DNA of 6,092 nucleotides from Sulfurovum sp. (GTDB lineage Bacteria > Campylobacterota > Campylobacteria > Campylobacterales > Sulfurovaceae): assembly GCA_030634925.1 (NCBI GenBank), contig DAOVZV010000078.1:1-6092 (forward strand), given 5' to 3'. Both the position numbers and the translations under genes were made by a program. The first letter of the stretch is position 1. Every line of letters begins with the position of its first letter. The notes beneath the pieces were generated by a model. It did no database searches, was not told where the DNA came from, and worked only from the letters and a program-made list of their open reading frames with translations. Below are positions 1-5,742 of this stretch, in pieces.

Positions 1-516
1 ATAAGATATACTCAACACTTAGCATTATTAGATAATAAGCATAATGTAGATAACTATTTATGGCAAAGAGCATTGTGGAGGATTGGATTTAATTTTTGTA
101 GTGGAAGTACTAATTACTATCAATATATTGGTTCAGATATGGATTATGAGGGAAATATTGATTATAATGAAGCAGCGATAGACCCACTTAATGGCAAAAA
201 GATGATTTGGACTGGTTTAGAAACATGTGAAGATGGTAGAGGAGATGAGGATACAAGTAGTAGAATATTTTTAACTCATAAGTATGGAATAAAAAATATA
301 GCATTTACTGGAAGTTGTAGTGGCTCTAAATATATAGGATTTGATAATCTAGGAAGATTATTTAGAGGGTTCACAGCTATTGCTTATTCTGCTTCTCTAG
401 GTTATCAAAGTACTACCTGCACCATCACATTCACACTATCAGATGATGATAAGTTTGCCATAGATATAGAACCTGAGACTGGATATGCTCATATAGTTGG
501 TCAAAATAACTCTTAG
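1..516 (+). CDS. Prepilin/pseudopilin-like protein, C-terminal part (5' end outside window)
   Basis: The reading frame is open from base 1 to the TAA at 514-516, giving 171 visible residues. The real start is upstream, so the TTG at 73 is only an internal codon. The fragment begins IRYTQHLALLDNKHN, followed by a W-rich stretch (LWQRALWRIGF, about residues 20-30). It ends in beta-strand-like sequence (TCTITFTLSDDDKFAIDIEPETGYAHIV, split here as TCTITFTLSDDD and KFAIDIEPETGYAHIV). From memory, this layout recurs in type II secretion/type IV pilin-like (GspH/FimT-type) proteins of Campylobacterota: an N-terminal helix leading to RYTQHLA, then a beta domain ending in I-EPxTGY. The diagnostic prepilin cleavage site and hydrophobic helix would lie upstream and cannot be checked. 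Four cysteines (33, 76, 106 and 140 of the fragment) could form two disulfides, which fits an exported protein. The family call is moderately sure; the substrate or pilus system is unknown. Confidence 0.65.
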   Translation: MRYTQHLALLDNKHNVDNYLWQRALWRIGFNFCSGSTNYYQYIGSDMDYEGNIDYNEAAIDPLNGKKMIWTGLETCEDGRGDEDTSSRIFLTHKYGIKNIAFTGSCSGSKYIGFDNLGRLFRGFTAIAYSASLGYQSTTCTITFTLSDDDKFAIDIEPETGYAHIVGQNNS

Positions 517-557
517 TTCATTTACCTTTCATTAAATTTCTTAAGTTACTATTAAGC

Positions 558-578
558 ATAGATAATCAGATTATCTAT
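558..578. promoter_or_regulatory. Perfect 21-bp palindrome upstream of hpf (operator or weak terminator)
   Basis: Ten-base arms ATAGATAATC (558-567) and GATTATCTAT (569-578) are perfectly complementary around a single central A at 568. It lies 41 bases after the stop of the pilin-like gene and 22 bases before the hpf ATG. As RNA it would fold into a 9-bp stem with a CAG loop, but the stem is almost all A/U and no U-run follows, so it is a poor intrinsic terminator. As DNA it looks like a binding site for a dimeric regulator. It contains GATAAT at 561-566, which could serve as a -10 box. GATAAT and ATTATC recall Fur-family boxes, but the spacing differs (three bases between the hexamers instead of one). 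Confidence 0.5.
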
Positions 579-588
579 ACTTTAATAT

Positions 589-594
589 AAAGGA
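589..594 (+). promoter_or_regulatory. Ribosome binding site of hpf
   Basis: AAAGGA lies 6 bases before the ATG at 601 and supports that start codon. Confidence 0.7.
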
Positions 595-600
595 TATATT

Positions 601-1134
601 ATGAACAAAAGTATTACAGGAAGACATTTTGAACTTACAGAGGCTATCAAATCTTATACTGATACAGCTACGGAGAGTATGGCTAAGTATCACCTAGATA
701 TAATATCAGTTAGCACTGTCATATCTGCAAATGAGAAGCACGGGAGAAAAGGCTTTGTAGTAGAATTCATTATCAATCTGAAAGATAAAAATACGATTGT
801 TATAACGCAAGTAGATAAAGATGTGTATGCAGCTATAGATATTGCGATAGATAGAGTAAATAAATCACTAAGAAGACATGCTGACAAGATAAAAGGTCAT
901 AGAATTATGAGCTTCAAAGATATGGATGCAGGAGCTGATGCTGTTACTGAATTTGATATTGAGGATGCTGAGATAGTTCCTATGGATTTGGAGCTTCATA
1001 AGCCACTTGATTTTGATGAGGCTATTCATGCACTTAGAGAAGAAAAAAAGAGACAATTTATAGTATTTAATGACAATGAAGGACTTATGAGAGTTATGTA
1101 CAAAAGAGCCGATGGCAAATTTGGACTCTATTAA
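601..1134 (+). CDS. hpf: Ribosome hibernation-promoting factor, long form (HPF/RaiA family)
   Basis: This 177-residue cytoplasmic protein has the two-domain layout of long HPF. The N-terminal S30AE/RaiA domain (about residues 1-100) opens MNKSITGRHFELTEAIKSY, includes the conserved D-VYAAID stretch at 74-80, and ends in a basic helix RVNKSLRRHADKIKGHR (85-101). An acidic linker follows (about 105-130). The C-terminal domain (about 132-177) runs KPLDFDEAIHAL, then FIVFND, and ends VMYKRADGKFGLY. In the family, the N-domain sits in the decoding region of the 30S subunit, and the C-domain dimerises to join two 70S ribosomes into inactive 100S particles during starvation or stationary phase. The length matches the long form rather than the roughly 95-residue short HPF of E. 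coli. The ATG has a good AAAGGA site. A 21-bp palindrome sits directly upstream and could control expression. It is probably monocistronic, because a hairpin follows the stop. Confidence 0.93.
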   Translation: MNKSITGRHFELTEAIKSYTDTATESMAKYHLDIISVSTVISANEKHGRKGFVVEFIINLKDKNTIVITQVDKDVYAAIDIAIDRVNKSLRRHADKIKGHRIMSFKDMDAGADAVTEFDIEDAEIVPMDLELHKPLDFDEAIHALREEKKRQFIVFNDNEGLMRVMYKRADGKFGLY

Positions 1135-1156
1135 TAGTTATTTTCTAATCAATATA

Positions 1157-1179
1157 GTCACTACAACTATTGTAGTGAC
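1157..1179. terminator. Strong inverted repeat after hpf (terminator hairpin or operator)
   Basis: GTCACTACAA (1157-1166) and TTGTAGTGAC (1170-1179) are perfectly complementary around a 3-base CTA centre. It starts 23 bases after the hpf stop and ends 40 bases before the next ATG. The stem is stable enough to end transcription or protect the 3' end of hpf mRNA, but no T-run follows on the plus strand, so it is not a textbook Rho-independent terminator. A TATAGT at 1153-1158 overlaps its left edge. If that is a -10 box for the gene at 1220, the palindrome would instead act as an operator at the transcription start. Confidence 0.5.
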
Positions 1180-1219
1180 ACCTCACTCAATATTAAACTC
1201 CCAAAATCAAGGCTAACTT

Positions 1220-1636
1220 ATGACACTTATTTTTATCAAACTCATCCACATCTTTGCTGTATTTATCTATGGAGGTTTTCTTATTATTGATAATCTCTTT
1301 TTGGTACATATCAAAAAATCATATACCATAGAGGAACACAAAGAGATTAGAGAGTCTTTTATGAAGTATGTGAGAAAGGTTGTACCACCTAGCTTGATTA
1401 TCGCTGTAATCAGTGGAGGTTATCTATTTTCACAGATATTTGGAACAATTTCTGATGATGGAATGAGTAGTTTTCAGATATTATTGTCTATCAAGGCATT
1501 TTTGGGATTATGGCTTGGAGTAAGAGGATTTGCACAGGTTTATCTAGGAATTCAACCATTTGTATTTAAAAGTCATATTTTACCATTTCTTTTTGTGGTG
1601 ATTATTATCTTTTTATCTCAAATTATCTATCTTTAA
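1220..1636 (+). CDS. Small four-helix integral membrane protein, possibly CopD/HemJ-like
   Basis: The product is 138 residues and mostly hydrophobic. Four membrane segments can be read at about residues 3-28, 56-75, 86-110 and 118-137, with a charged loop (31-54) between helices 1 and 2. There is no cleavable signal. Helix 1 carries a histidine (H10, in KLIHIFAVFIYGG) and helix 3 a lysine (K92, in LLSIKAFLGLWLG). A histidine in helix 1 and a helix-3 lysine in a short four-helix protein recall the HemJ/CopD-like families, where the histidine can bind haem. This is resemblance only, and the annotation should stay a hypothetical membrane protein. An AAGG site at 1209-1212 supports the ATG. The next gene is a cytochrome c with its own promoter, so co-transcription is not required. 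Substrate and function are not recognised. Confidence 0.8.
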   Translation: MTLIFIKLIHIFAVFIYGGFLIIDNLFLVHIKKSYTIEEHKEIRESFMKYVRKVVPPSLIIAVISGGYLFSQIFGTISDDGMSSFQILLSIKAFLGLWLGVRGFAQVYLGIQPFVFKSHILPFLFVVIIIFLSQIIYL

Positions 1637-1679
1637 TAATTAAATATATTTTTTAAGCCAAAATAGATTTATTACCTTT

Positions 1680-1685
1680 TATAAT
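1680..1685 (+). promoter_or_regulatory. Probable sigma-70 -10 box for the cytochrome c gene
   Basis: A perfect TATAAT lies 32 bases before the ATG at 1718, which puts the expected transcription start near 1692. No TTGACA-like -35 is present at 16-18 bases. A T-rich stretch (1649-1654) lies further upstream, as is common for Campylobacterota vegetative promoters, where the -35 is weak or absent. Confidence 0.6.
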
Positions 1686-1706
1686 ACACTTCAATCAACA
1701 ATCATT

Positions 1707-1712
1707 AGGAGA
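1707..1712 (+). promoter_or_regulatory. Ribosome binding site of the cytochrome c gene
   Basis: AGGAGA lies 5 bases before the ATG at 1718, a near-ideal Shine-Dalgarno that fixes the start in front of the signal peptide. Confidence 0.75.
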
Positions 1713-1717
1713 AAATT

Positions 1718-2116
1718 ATGAAAAAAATTGTATTATCGTGTGTAATATTGGGTACTTTGGCATTTGGAAATAGTGCTACTAGGTCAGAGAGAATTCATAC
1801 TATGAATGAACTAGAGAGTGCTATGGGTATGATACAGAAGGGCTTTTTGCGTAACAATGCAACTATTGTAAAGCTAGGAACAACAAACCTAAAAGAGAAC
1901 CTCAAAAATATTGATTCTTTTCTCATAGAAGGGTCTGTTAATAACAAAAACTTCAATCCAAAAGTCTATGCTGTTACAGAGTCTGAAGCTATAACAAAAC
2001 TAGCTAATGAGATTTTGAAGAATTTTGAAGAAGGTAAAAACAATGAATCAAGAGATGCTTATAACAAAGCATTGAGCAGATGTTTATCTTGTCACAAAAT
2101 CATTAGAAAATGGTAA
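1718..2116 (+). CDS. Secreted monohaem cytochrome c, class II (c'/c-556-like)
   Basis: This 132-residue precursor has a Sec-type signal peptide (MKK, then hydrophobic residues 4-16), probably cut after G17 or A20. The mature part of about 112 residues reads as helical and contains a single haem-attachment motif, RCLSCHK, with C122, C125 and H126, six residues from the C-terminus. A CxxCH at the very C-terminal end of a four-helix bundle is the hallmark of class II cytochromes c (c' and c-556); class I cytochromes carry it near the N-terminus. Methionines in the first mature helix (M29, M36, M38) could supply a sixth ligand as in c-556. If they do not, the haem would be five-coordinate as in c', a gas-binding type. 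The likely location is the periplasm. A cysteine at position 8 is inside the signal and too early for a lipoprotein site. The gene has its own promoter and faces a b-type cytochrome gene. The electron partner is unknown. Confidence 0.82.
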   Translation: MKKIVLSCVILGTLAFGNSATRSERIHTMNELESAMGMIQKGFLRNNATIVKLGTTNLKENLKNIDSFLIEGSVNNKNFNPKVYAVTESEAITKLANEILKNFEEGKNNESRDAYNKALSRCLSCHKIIRKW

Positions 2117-2125
2117 TAATATTAT

Positions 2126-2155
2126 TATAAAGCGAGGTTAAACCCTCACTTTATA
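2126..2155. terminator. Bidirectional terminator hairpin between convergent cytochrome genes
   Basis: TATAAAG (2126-2132) pairs with CTTTATA (2149-2155) and GAGG (2134-2137) with CCTC (2144-2147). There is one C-A mismatch (2133/2148) and a 6-base loop. The hairpin sits between the stop of the plus-strand cytochrome c (2114-2116) and overlaps the stop of the minus-strand cytochrome b (2151-2153), where a shared terminator is expected. The A-rich left arm and T-rich right arm suit termination in both directions. A 14-base AT palindrome, TAATAATATTATTA (2114-2127), adjoins it. Confidence 0.6.
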
Positions 2156-2735
2156 TCTTGCTTCCACCACTTATCATATCTGATATAATCCCTTTTTCAT
2201 CTGTATTATCTGCTACTATTACACCTATTATGTGTAAAGGTACAAATATCAATACACCTATAAATACAAATTCATGAACTTCTTTTATACTATGGACTGT
2301 ATCTTTGACTAGTCCTAAACTTTCATAAAAATACATTACAAATCCAGAAATAGCCATAAATAATAAAATAGAGTATATACCGATATATCCTAATGTAACC
2401 ATCTTTTTGTGCAATGATTTATCTTTGAAATTGATATAATTTTCTTTACCACTTTTTGTAAAAAATAGTATTATTCTCCAAATAATCAAAACTGCCAAAG
2501 CATAGCCTAAGATGATATGCCACTCCCACATTGGAGCTCTTATCGCTTTTGCCAATATCTTTGATTGTTCTACTGTAATCTCCAAATCTATCTCTAGTAG
2601 TTTTTGAGCTATTAGTTCGCTATTTGTTCTCCAGCTCAAAAAAGTCTTTCTCAAAAATATTGTACCTAGTAGTCCTAAAACTACAAATGCATTTAACCAG
2701 TGCCAAATACGAAAATCAAAACGCCATTTTTTCAT
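2151..2735 (-). CDS. b561-type di-haem cytochrome b, four-helix membrane protein
   Basis: The product is 194 residues, with membrane helices at about 12-30, 71-92, 113-136 and 151-175. Histidines are placed as in the bacterial cytochrome b561 / Ni-Fe-hydrogenase cytochrome b superfamily: H12 (RIWHWLNA) opening helix 1, H73 (MWEWHIILGY) opening helix 2, and H154 and H168 (VHEF and PLHIIGV), 14 residues apart in helix 4. Such proteins bind two b haems and pass electrons between the quinone pool and periplasmic or membrane partners. The loop between helices 1 and 2 is long (about 40 residues). The tail NTDEKGIISDMISGG is, as far as I recall, typical of Campylobacterota members of the family. The ATG is forced, because an in-frame TAA lies two codons upstream and the next Met is residue 69. 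No clear Shine-Dalgarno precedes it. No hydrogenase or other dehydrogenase gene is adjacent. The convergent cytochrome c is a candidate partner. Confidence 0.85.
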   Translation of the reverse strand: MKKWRFDFRIWHWLNAFVVLGLLGTIFLRKTFLSWRTNSELIAQKLLEIDLEITVEQSKILAKAIRAPMWEWHIILGYALAVLIIWRIILFFTKSGKENYINFKDKSLHKKMVTLGYIGIYSILLFMAISGFVMYFYESLGLVKDTVHSIKEVHEFVFIGVLIFVPLHIIGVIVADNTDEKGIISDMISGGSKI

Positions 2736-2770
2736 GTGTTATGCTGTTTGTATGAAGTTGTAGATATTTT

Positions 2771-2776
2771 ATCATA
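2771..2776 (-). promoter_or_regulatory. Possible -10 box for the cytochrome b gene
   Basis: On the minus strand this reads TATGAT (5 of 6 matches to TATAAT), 35 bases upstream of the ATG ending at 2735. It lies within a short palindrome TTTTATCATAAAA (2767-2779). No -35 box is evident, so the call is tentative. Confidence 0.35.
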
Positions 2777-2835
2777 AAAGAGTTTATTAGTTCTTATTTT
2801 GATGCTTATGTGAATTTCTGTAAGAGGTCATAGGA

Positions 2836-2841
2836 TATAAT
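2836..2841 (+). promoter_or_regulatory. Probable -10 box for nadB (and the downstream genes)
   Basis: A perfect TATAAT lies 32 bases before the nadB ATG, predicting a start of transcription near 2848. A -35 is not convincing (TGAATT at 2811-2816 is 19 bases away). This is the best promoter visible for the nadB-nhaD-guaA run. Confidence 0.6.
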
Positions 2842-2873
2842 ATAAGATTAAAGTTTCAAAGATAAGGGTAAAA

Positions 2874-4322
2874 ATGCAAAAATATGACATACTTATTATA
2901 GGTGCAGGTATCGCAGGACTCTATTCTGCTATGCAGATACCAAAAGATAAAAAGGTACTAGTTGTGTGCAAAGATATTCCGTGGGAGTGTAATACATTTT
3001 ATGCTCAAGGAGGAATGGTGACGGCACTAGATGAAGATGATGTGCCTTTACATGTATCGGATACTATCTCAGCAGGAGCATTTCATAATGACAAAGAAGC
3101 TGTAGAGATTATGTCTCGCACTTCTATTGAGACGACCAAAGATATAATAGACAGAGGTATGGAGTTTGACAAAGATAGCGATGGTAATATATTATATACA
3201 AAAGAGGCTGCTCACTCTGTAGAGAGGATTATCCACGCAGGAGGAGACGCTACTGGTAGATATATGCACTACTTTATGATGGTAGAGAATACACATCAAC
3301 TACAAAAAAACACTCTAGTATATGACTTACTTATCGAAAATGGTCGCTGTTATGGTGTCAAAGCCAGTGTAAATTACAAGCCAACTACGATATTGGCAGA
3401 CCATATTATCATCGCTAGTGGAGGTGTAGGCTCACTATATGAATACAATACCAACTCTAGGACTGTAAGTGCTGATATACATGGAATATGTGTAGAAAAG
3501 GGTATAGCACTAAAAGATATGGAGTTTATGCAGTTTCATCCGACTGTATTTGTAGATACTCCTTATGCTAGAAAGCTATTACTTACAGAAGCCCTAAGAG
3601 GTGAGGGTGCTTGGGTAGTTGATGATGATGGCAAACGATTTTTGTTTGATTATGATGATAGAGGGGAGTTAGCTAGTCGAGATATAGTAGCTAGAGGGAT
3701 ATTTGACTACAAACAAAAAACAGGTAAACAAGCATATTTGGATTTTTCTATGTTTGAGGCAGATTGGTTTGAACAGAGGTTTCCAAATATCACTAGGACA
3801 TTTGGAACATTGGGCTATCAGTTACCACGAGATAGAGTCCCTATATCACCTGCTTTTCATTATGCCAATGGTGGCATAGCCTGTGACACCAATGGTTGTA
3901 TTGATGGTATGGACGGATTGTATGTGATAGGTGAAGCTTCTCGGACTGGAGTCCATGGAGCAAATCGTCTAGCATCTAACTCTCTACTTGAAGCTGTGGT
4001 ATTTGCAAAGAGAGTTGCTGATTATATACTAAACCAAAAAGATGAGAATATCCAAACACCTAAATTTGAGAAAGATTACGCTAATATTCTGCATCAAAAG
4101 AGTGATAAAATCTATAAACAACAGCTTCGCCGTGTAATGTGGGAGGATATAGGTATTATCAGGACGACAAAAGGTTTGCATGAGGCAAAGAATTTGATTT
4201 ATGATATGAAAAATAGAAATATAGGACGACTTTTGGAACTAAGGCTAAATACTGCGTCAGCAATAGTAGATTCAGCATTAGCTAGAAAAGAGTCCTTGGG
4301 TTCGCACTATATGGAACACTAA
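2874..4322 (+). CDS. nadB: L-aspartate oxidase (NAD biosynthesis)
   Basis: This 482-residue FAD enzyme oxidises L-aspartate to iminoaspartate, which NadA condenses with dihydroxyacetone phosphate to quinolinate. The family can pass electrons to fumarate or O2. The Rossmann motif GAGIAG (10-15) binds FAD. Other signatures are YAQGG (43-47), KEAAHSVERIIHAGGDATGR (110-129, with E111 at the place of the substrate-binding glutamate of the E. coli enzyme), FMQFHPT (218-224), LTEALRGEGA (237-246), SRDIVARG (268-275), HYANGG (329-334) and GEASRTGVHGANRLASNSLLE (353-373 with R357 and H361). The TKEAAHSVER and RLASNSLLE signatures favour NadB over the related SdhA/FrdA flavoproteins, and no Fe-S subunit gene adjoins. 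The C-terminal helical domain is shorter than in E. coli NadB (about 540 residues) but ends in the usual RKESLGSHY. An AAGGG site (2864-2868) supports the ATG. nhaD follows 42 bases after the stop. nadA and nadC are not in the window. Confidence 0.95.
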   Translation: MQKYDILIIGAGIAGLYSAMQIPKDKKVLVVCKDIPWECNTFYAQGGMVTALDEDDVPLHVSDTISAGAFHNDKEAVEIMSRTSIETTKDIIDRGMEFDKDSDGNILYTKEAAHSVERIIHAGGDATGRYMHYFMMVENTHQLQKNTLVYDLLIENGRCYGVKASVNYKPTTILADHIIIASGGVGSLYEYNTNSRTVSADIHGICVEKGIALKDMEFMQFHPTVFVDTPYARKLLLTEALRGEGAWVVDDDGKRFLFDYDDRGELASRDIVARGIFDYKQKTGKQAYLDFSMFEADWFEQRFPNITRTFGTLGYQLPRDRVPISPAFHYANGGIACDTNGCIDGMDGLYVIGEASRTGVHGANRLASNSLLEAVVFAKRVADYILNQKDENIQTPKFEKDYANILHQKSDKIYKQQLRRVMWEDIGIIRTTKGLHEAKNLIYDMKNRNIGRLLELRLNTASAIVDSALARKESLGSHYMEH

Positions 4323-4330
4323 ATGTTCCA
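4312..4330 (+). other. Intercistronic hairpin across the nadB stop codon
   Basis: TGGAACA (4312-4318) and TGTTCCA (4324-4330) form a perfect 7-bp stem around the loop CTAAA, which contains the nadB stop codon. No T-run follows, so it is not an intrinsic terminator. It may stall or process the mRNA between nadB and nhaD, or be chance. It also buries the ATG at 4323, which argues against that codon as the nhaD start. Confidence 0.4.
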
Positions 4331-4354
4331 GCATATATGGCACACAAAACAATT

Positions 4355-4360
4355 AGGAGA
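4355..4360 (+). promoter_or_regulatory. Ribosome binding site that sets the nhaD start
   Basis: AGGAGA lies 4 bases before the ATG at 4365. The ATG at 4323, directly abutting the nadB stop, has no comparable site. This favours 4365 as the true start. Confidence 0.75.
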
Positions 4361-4364
4361 AACG

Positions 4365-5714
4365 ATGACACACGAGGTAGGCACAGCAATTGATTTGACA
4401 ACAACATGGGTGGGAATAGTCTCACTAGCGATATTTGTAGTCGCATACTATTTTATAGCTACAGAAGATAAATATCATATAAACAAGGCAAAACCAGCAC
4501 TATTTGCAGGTACTATTATCTTTATGCTTATTGGTGCATATTATGCTATCAATGGACTAGATGGCAAACACCTACACGCAGAGATGGAGATACTGATAGT
4601 TGAGATAGCAGGTATCTTCTTCTTCTTATTTGTAGCGATGACATATATCGAAGCTATGATAGATAGAAATGTATTTTCTGCTTTGCGTTACCGTTTGGTA
4701 TCAAAAGGCTATAACTACAAAAAGCTATTTTGGATTACAGGTATTTTGGCGTTTTTCATATCTCCAATAGCTGATAACCTTACTACTGCTTTGATACTAT
4801 CTACAGTATTGATTACTATAGACAAAGATAACCGAGCATTTATCGTACCAGCAGCAGTCAATATCGTCGTTGCTGCCAATGCAGGTGGAGCGTGGAGTCC
4901 ATTTGGAGATATTACGACACTTATGGTATGGGTAGATGGAAAAGGTAGTTTTGTAGATTTCTTGTATCTATTCCCTGCGTCTATAGTTGGTTGGTTTGTT
5001 ACTGCTATATTGTTGAGTAGATTTATTCCAAATGATAAACCACCATTTTCTGATGATGAAAAGCCAGTAGCTATATCTGCTGGTGGTAAGGTAATTATGG
5101 GATTATTTGCATTTACTATAGCTTCTGCTGTAACATCTCATCAAGTTCTTCACCTTCCTGCTATGTGGGGTATGATGTTTGGTCTAGCGATACTCAAATT
5201 ATATATATACAAGATGAGTAAAGAGACTAGATATGATAGTGATGGAGTAGAGTGTAAAGAGGTAAATGTATTTGGATTTATATCTAAAATAGAAAATGAT
5301 ACTCTACTATTCTTCTTTGGTATTTTGGCAGCTGTTGGTGGTTTACACTTCTTGGGCTTCTTGGAGTATTTCACAGCTTTATATGCACAGTTTGGAGCGA
5401 CGACGGTCAATATCGGTGTAGGTTTCTTGTCAGCGATTGTAGATAATGTACCTGTAATGTCAGCTGTACTCAAATCTAGTCCAGATATGGGAGTTGATGC
5501 TCACGCTCAATGGATGCTTGTAACACTTACAGCAGGTGTTGGTGGTTCACTTATATCATTTGGTTCTGCTGCTGGTGTTGGTGTGATGGGTAAATTACAC
5601 GGTATATACACATTTGCATCTCATATGAAATTGGCATGGACTGTATTGATAGGATATATAGTATCTGTAGCAATATGGTATGTTCAGTTTATGATATTTG
5701 GCTTTGGAGCTTAA
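4365..5714 (+). CDS. nhaD: Na+/H+ antiporter, NhaD family
   Basis: From the ATG at 4365 this is a 449-residue inner-membrane protein that is hydrophobic throughout (roughly 11-13 segments), of the NhaD branch of the ion transporter (ArsB/NhaD) superfamily. It would export Na+ (or Li+) in exchange for H+. Conserved blocks are [14 protein letters not shown] (133-146, with D137 and N138), [20 protein letters not shown] (166-185, with D182), a [12 protein letters not shown] stretch (263-274), [15 protein letters not shown] (355-369, with D360 and N361), and [16 protein letters not shown] (394-409) followed by FASHMKLAW (417-425). The two D-N blocks in opposite halves match the inverted-repeat build of this superfamily and are the likely ion-binding sites. 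A longer in-frame version from 4323 would add 14 residues (MFQHIWHTKQLGET), but the Shine-Dalgarno at 4355-4360 supports the shorter one. It lies 42 bases after nadB and 28 before guaA, so co-transcription is likely. Confidence 0.92.
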   Translation: MTHEVGTAIDLTTTWVGIVSLAIFVVAYYFIATEDKYHINKAKPALFAGTIIFMLIGAYYAINGLDGKHLHAEMEILIVEIAGIFFFLFVAMTYIEAMIDRNVFSALRYRLVSKGYNYKKLFWITGILAFFISPIADNLTTALILSTVLITIDKDNRAFIVPAAVNIVVAANAGGAWSPFGDITTLMVWVDGKGSFVDFLYLFPASIVGWFVTAILLSRFIPNDKPPFSDDEKPVAISAGGKVIMGLFAFTIASAVTSHQVLHLPAMWGMMFGLAILKLYIYKMSKETRYDSDGVECKEVNVFGFISKIENDTLLFFFGILAAVGGLHFLGFLEYFTALYAQFGATTVNIGVGFLSAIVDNVPVMSAVLKSSPDMGVDAHAQWMLVTLTAGVGGSLISFGSAAGVGVMGKLHGIYTFASHMKLAWTVLIGYIVSVAIWYVQFMIFGFGA

Positions 5715-5731
5715 ATCTATTTTTATTAATC

Positions 5732-5739
5732 AAGGAAAG
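5732..5739 (+). promoter_or_regulatory. Ribosome binding site of guaA
   Basis: AAGGAAAG (core AAGGA at 5732-5736) lies a few bases before the ATG at 5743. The short gap to nhaD holds a TTTTT run (5720-5724) but no hairpin, so read-through from nhaD is expected. Confidence 0.7.
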
Positions 5740-5742
5740 CAA

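Noticed and set aside
73..516. A complete gene starting at TTG 73
   Set aside because: The frame is open to base 1 and the upstream residues (RYTQHLALLD) match the family pattern, so the gene is cut by the window edge.
558..578. A true Fur box in front of hpf
   Set aside because: GATAAT and ATTATC are present, but separated by three bases rather than the one base of the classical 6-1-6 arrangement; kept only as an unassigned palindrome.
690..1056. Two minus-strand open frames inside hpf
   Set aside because: They lie wholly within a well-supported gene on the other strand, have low-complexity S/I/F-rich products and no family resemblance.
1637..1660. Intrinsic terminator after the membrane protein gene, based on the T-run at 1649-1654
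   Set aside because: No stable stem precedes the T-run; only imperfect AT pairing is possible.
1739..1741. Lipoprotein cysteine (residue 8, VLSC) in the cytochrome c signal peptide
   Set aside because: It falls too close to the N-terminus for a lipobox and is followed by more hydrophobic signal sequence.
2767..2779. Short palindrome TTTTATCATAAAA in the divergent promoter region as an operator
   Set aside because: It is made almost only of A and T with 6-base arms, which is easily expected by chance in such AT-rich DNA.
4323..4325. ATG as the nhaD start
   Set aside because: It has no Shine-Dalgarno and sits in a hairpin; the ATG at 4365 has AGGAGA at the right spacing.
5150..5473. Minus-strand open frame of 107 codons inside nhaD
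   Set aside because: It is antisense to a conserved membrane protein gene; its K/P/T-rich product has no recognisable motifs.
5715..5742. Terminator between nhaD and guaA, based on TTTTT at 5720-5724
   Set aside because: There is no inverted repeat before the T-run and the gap is only 28 bases.
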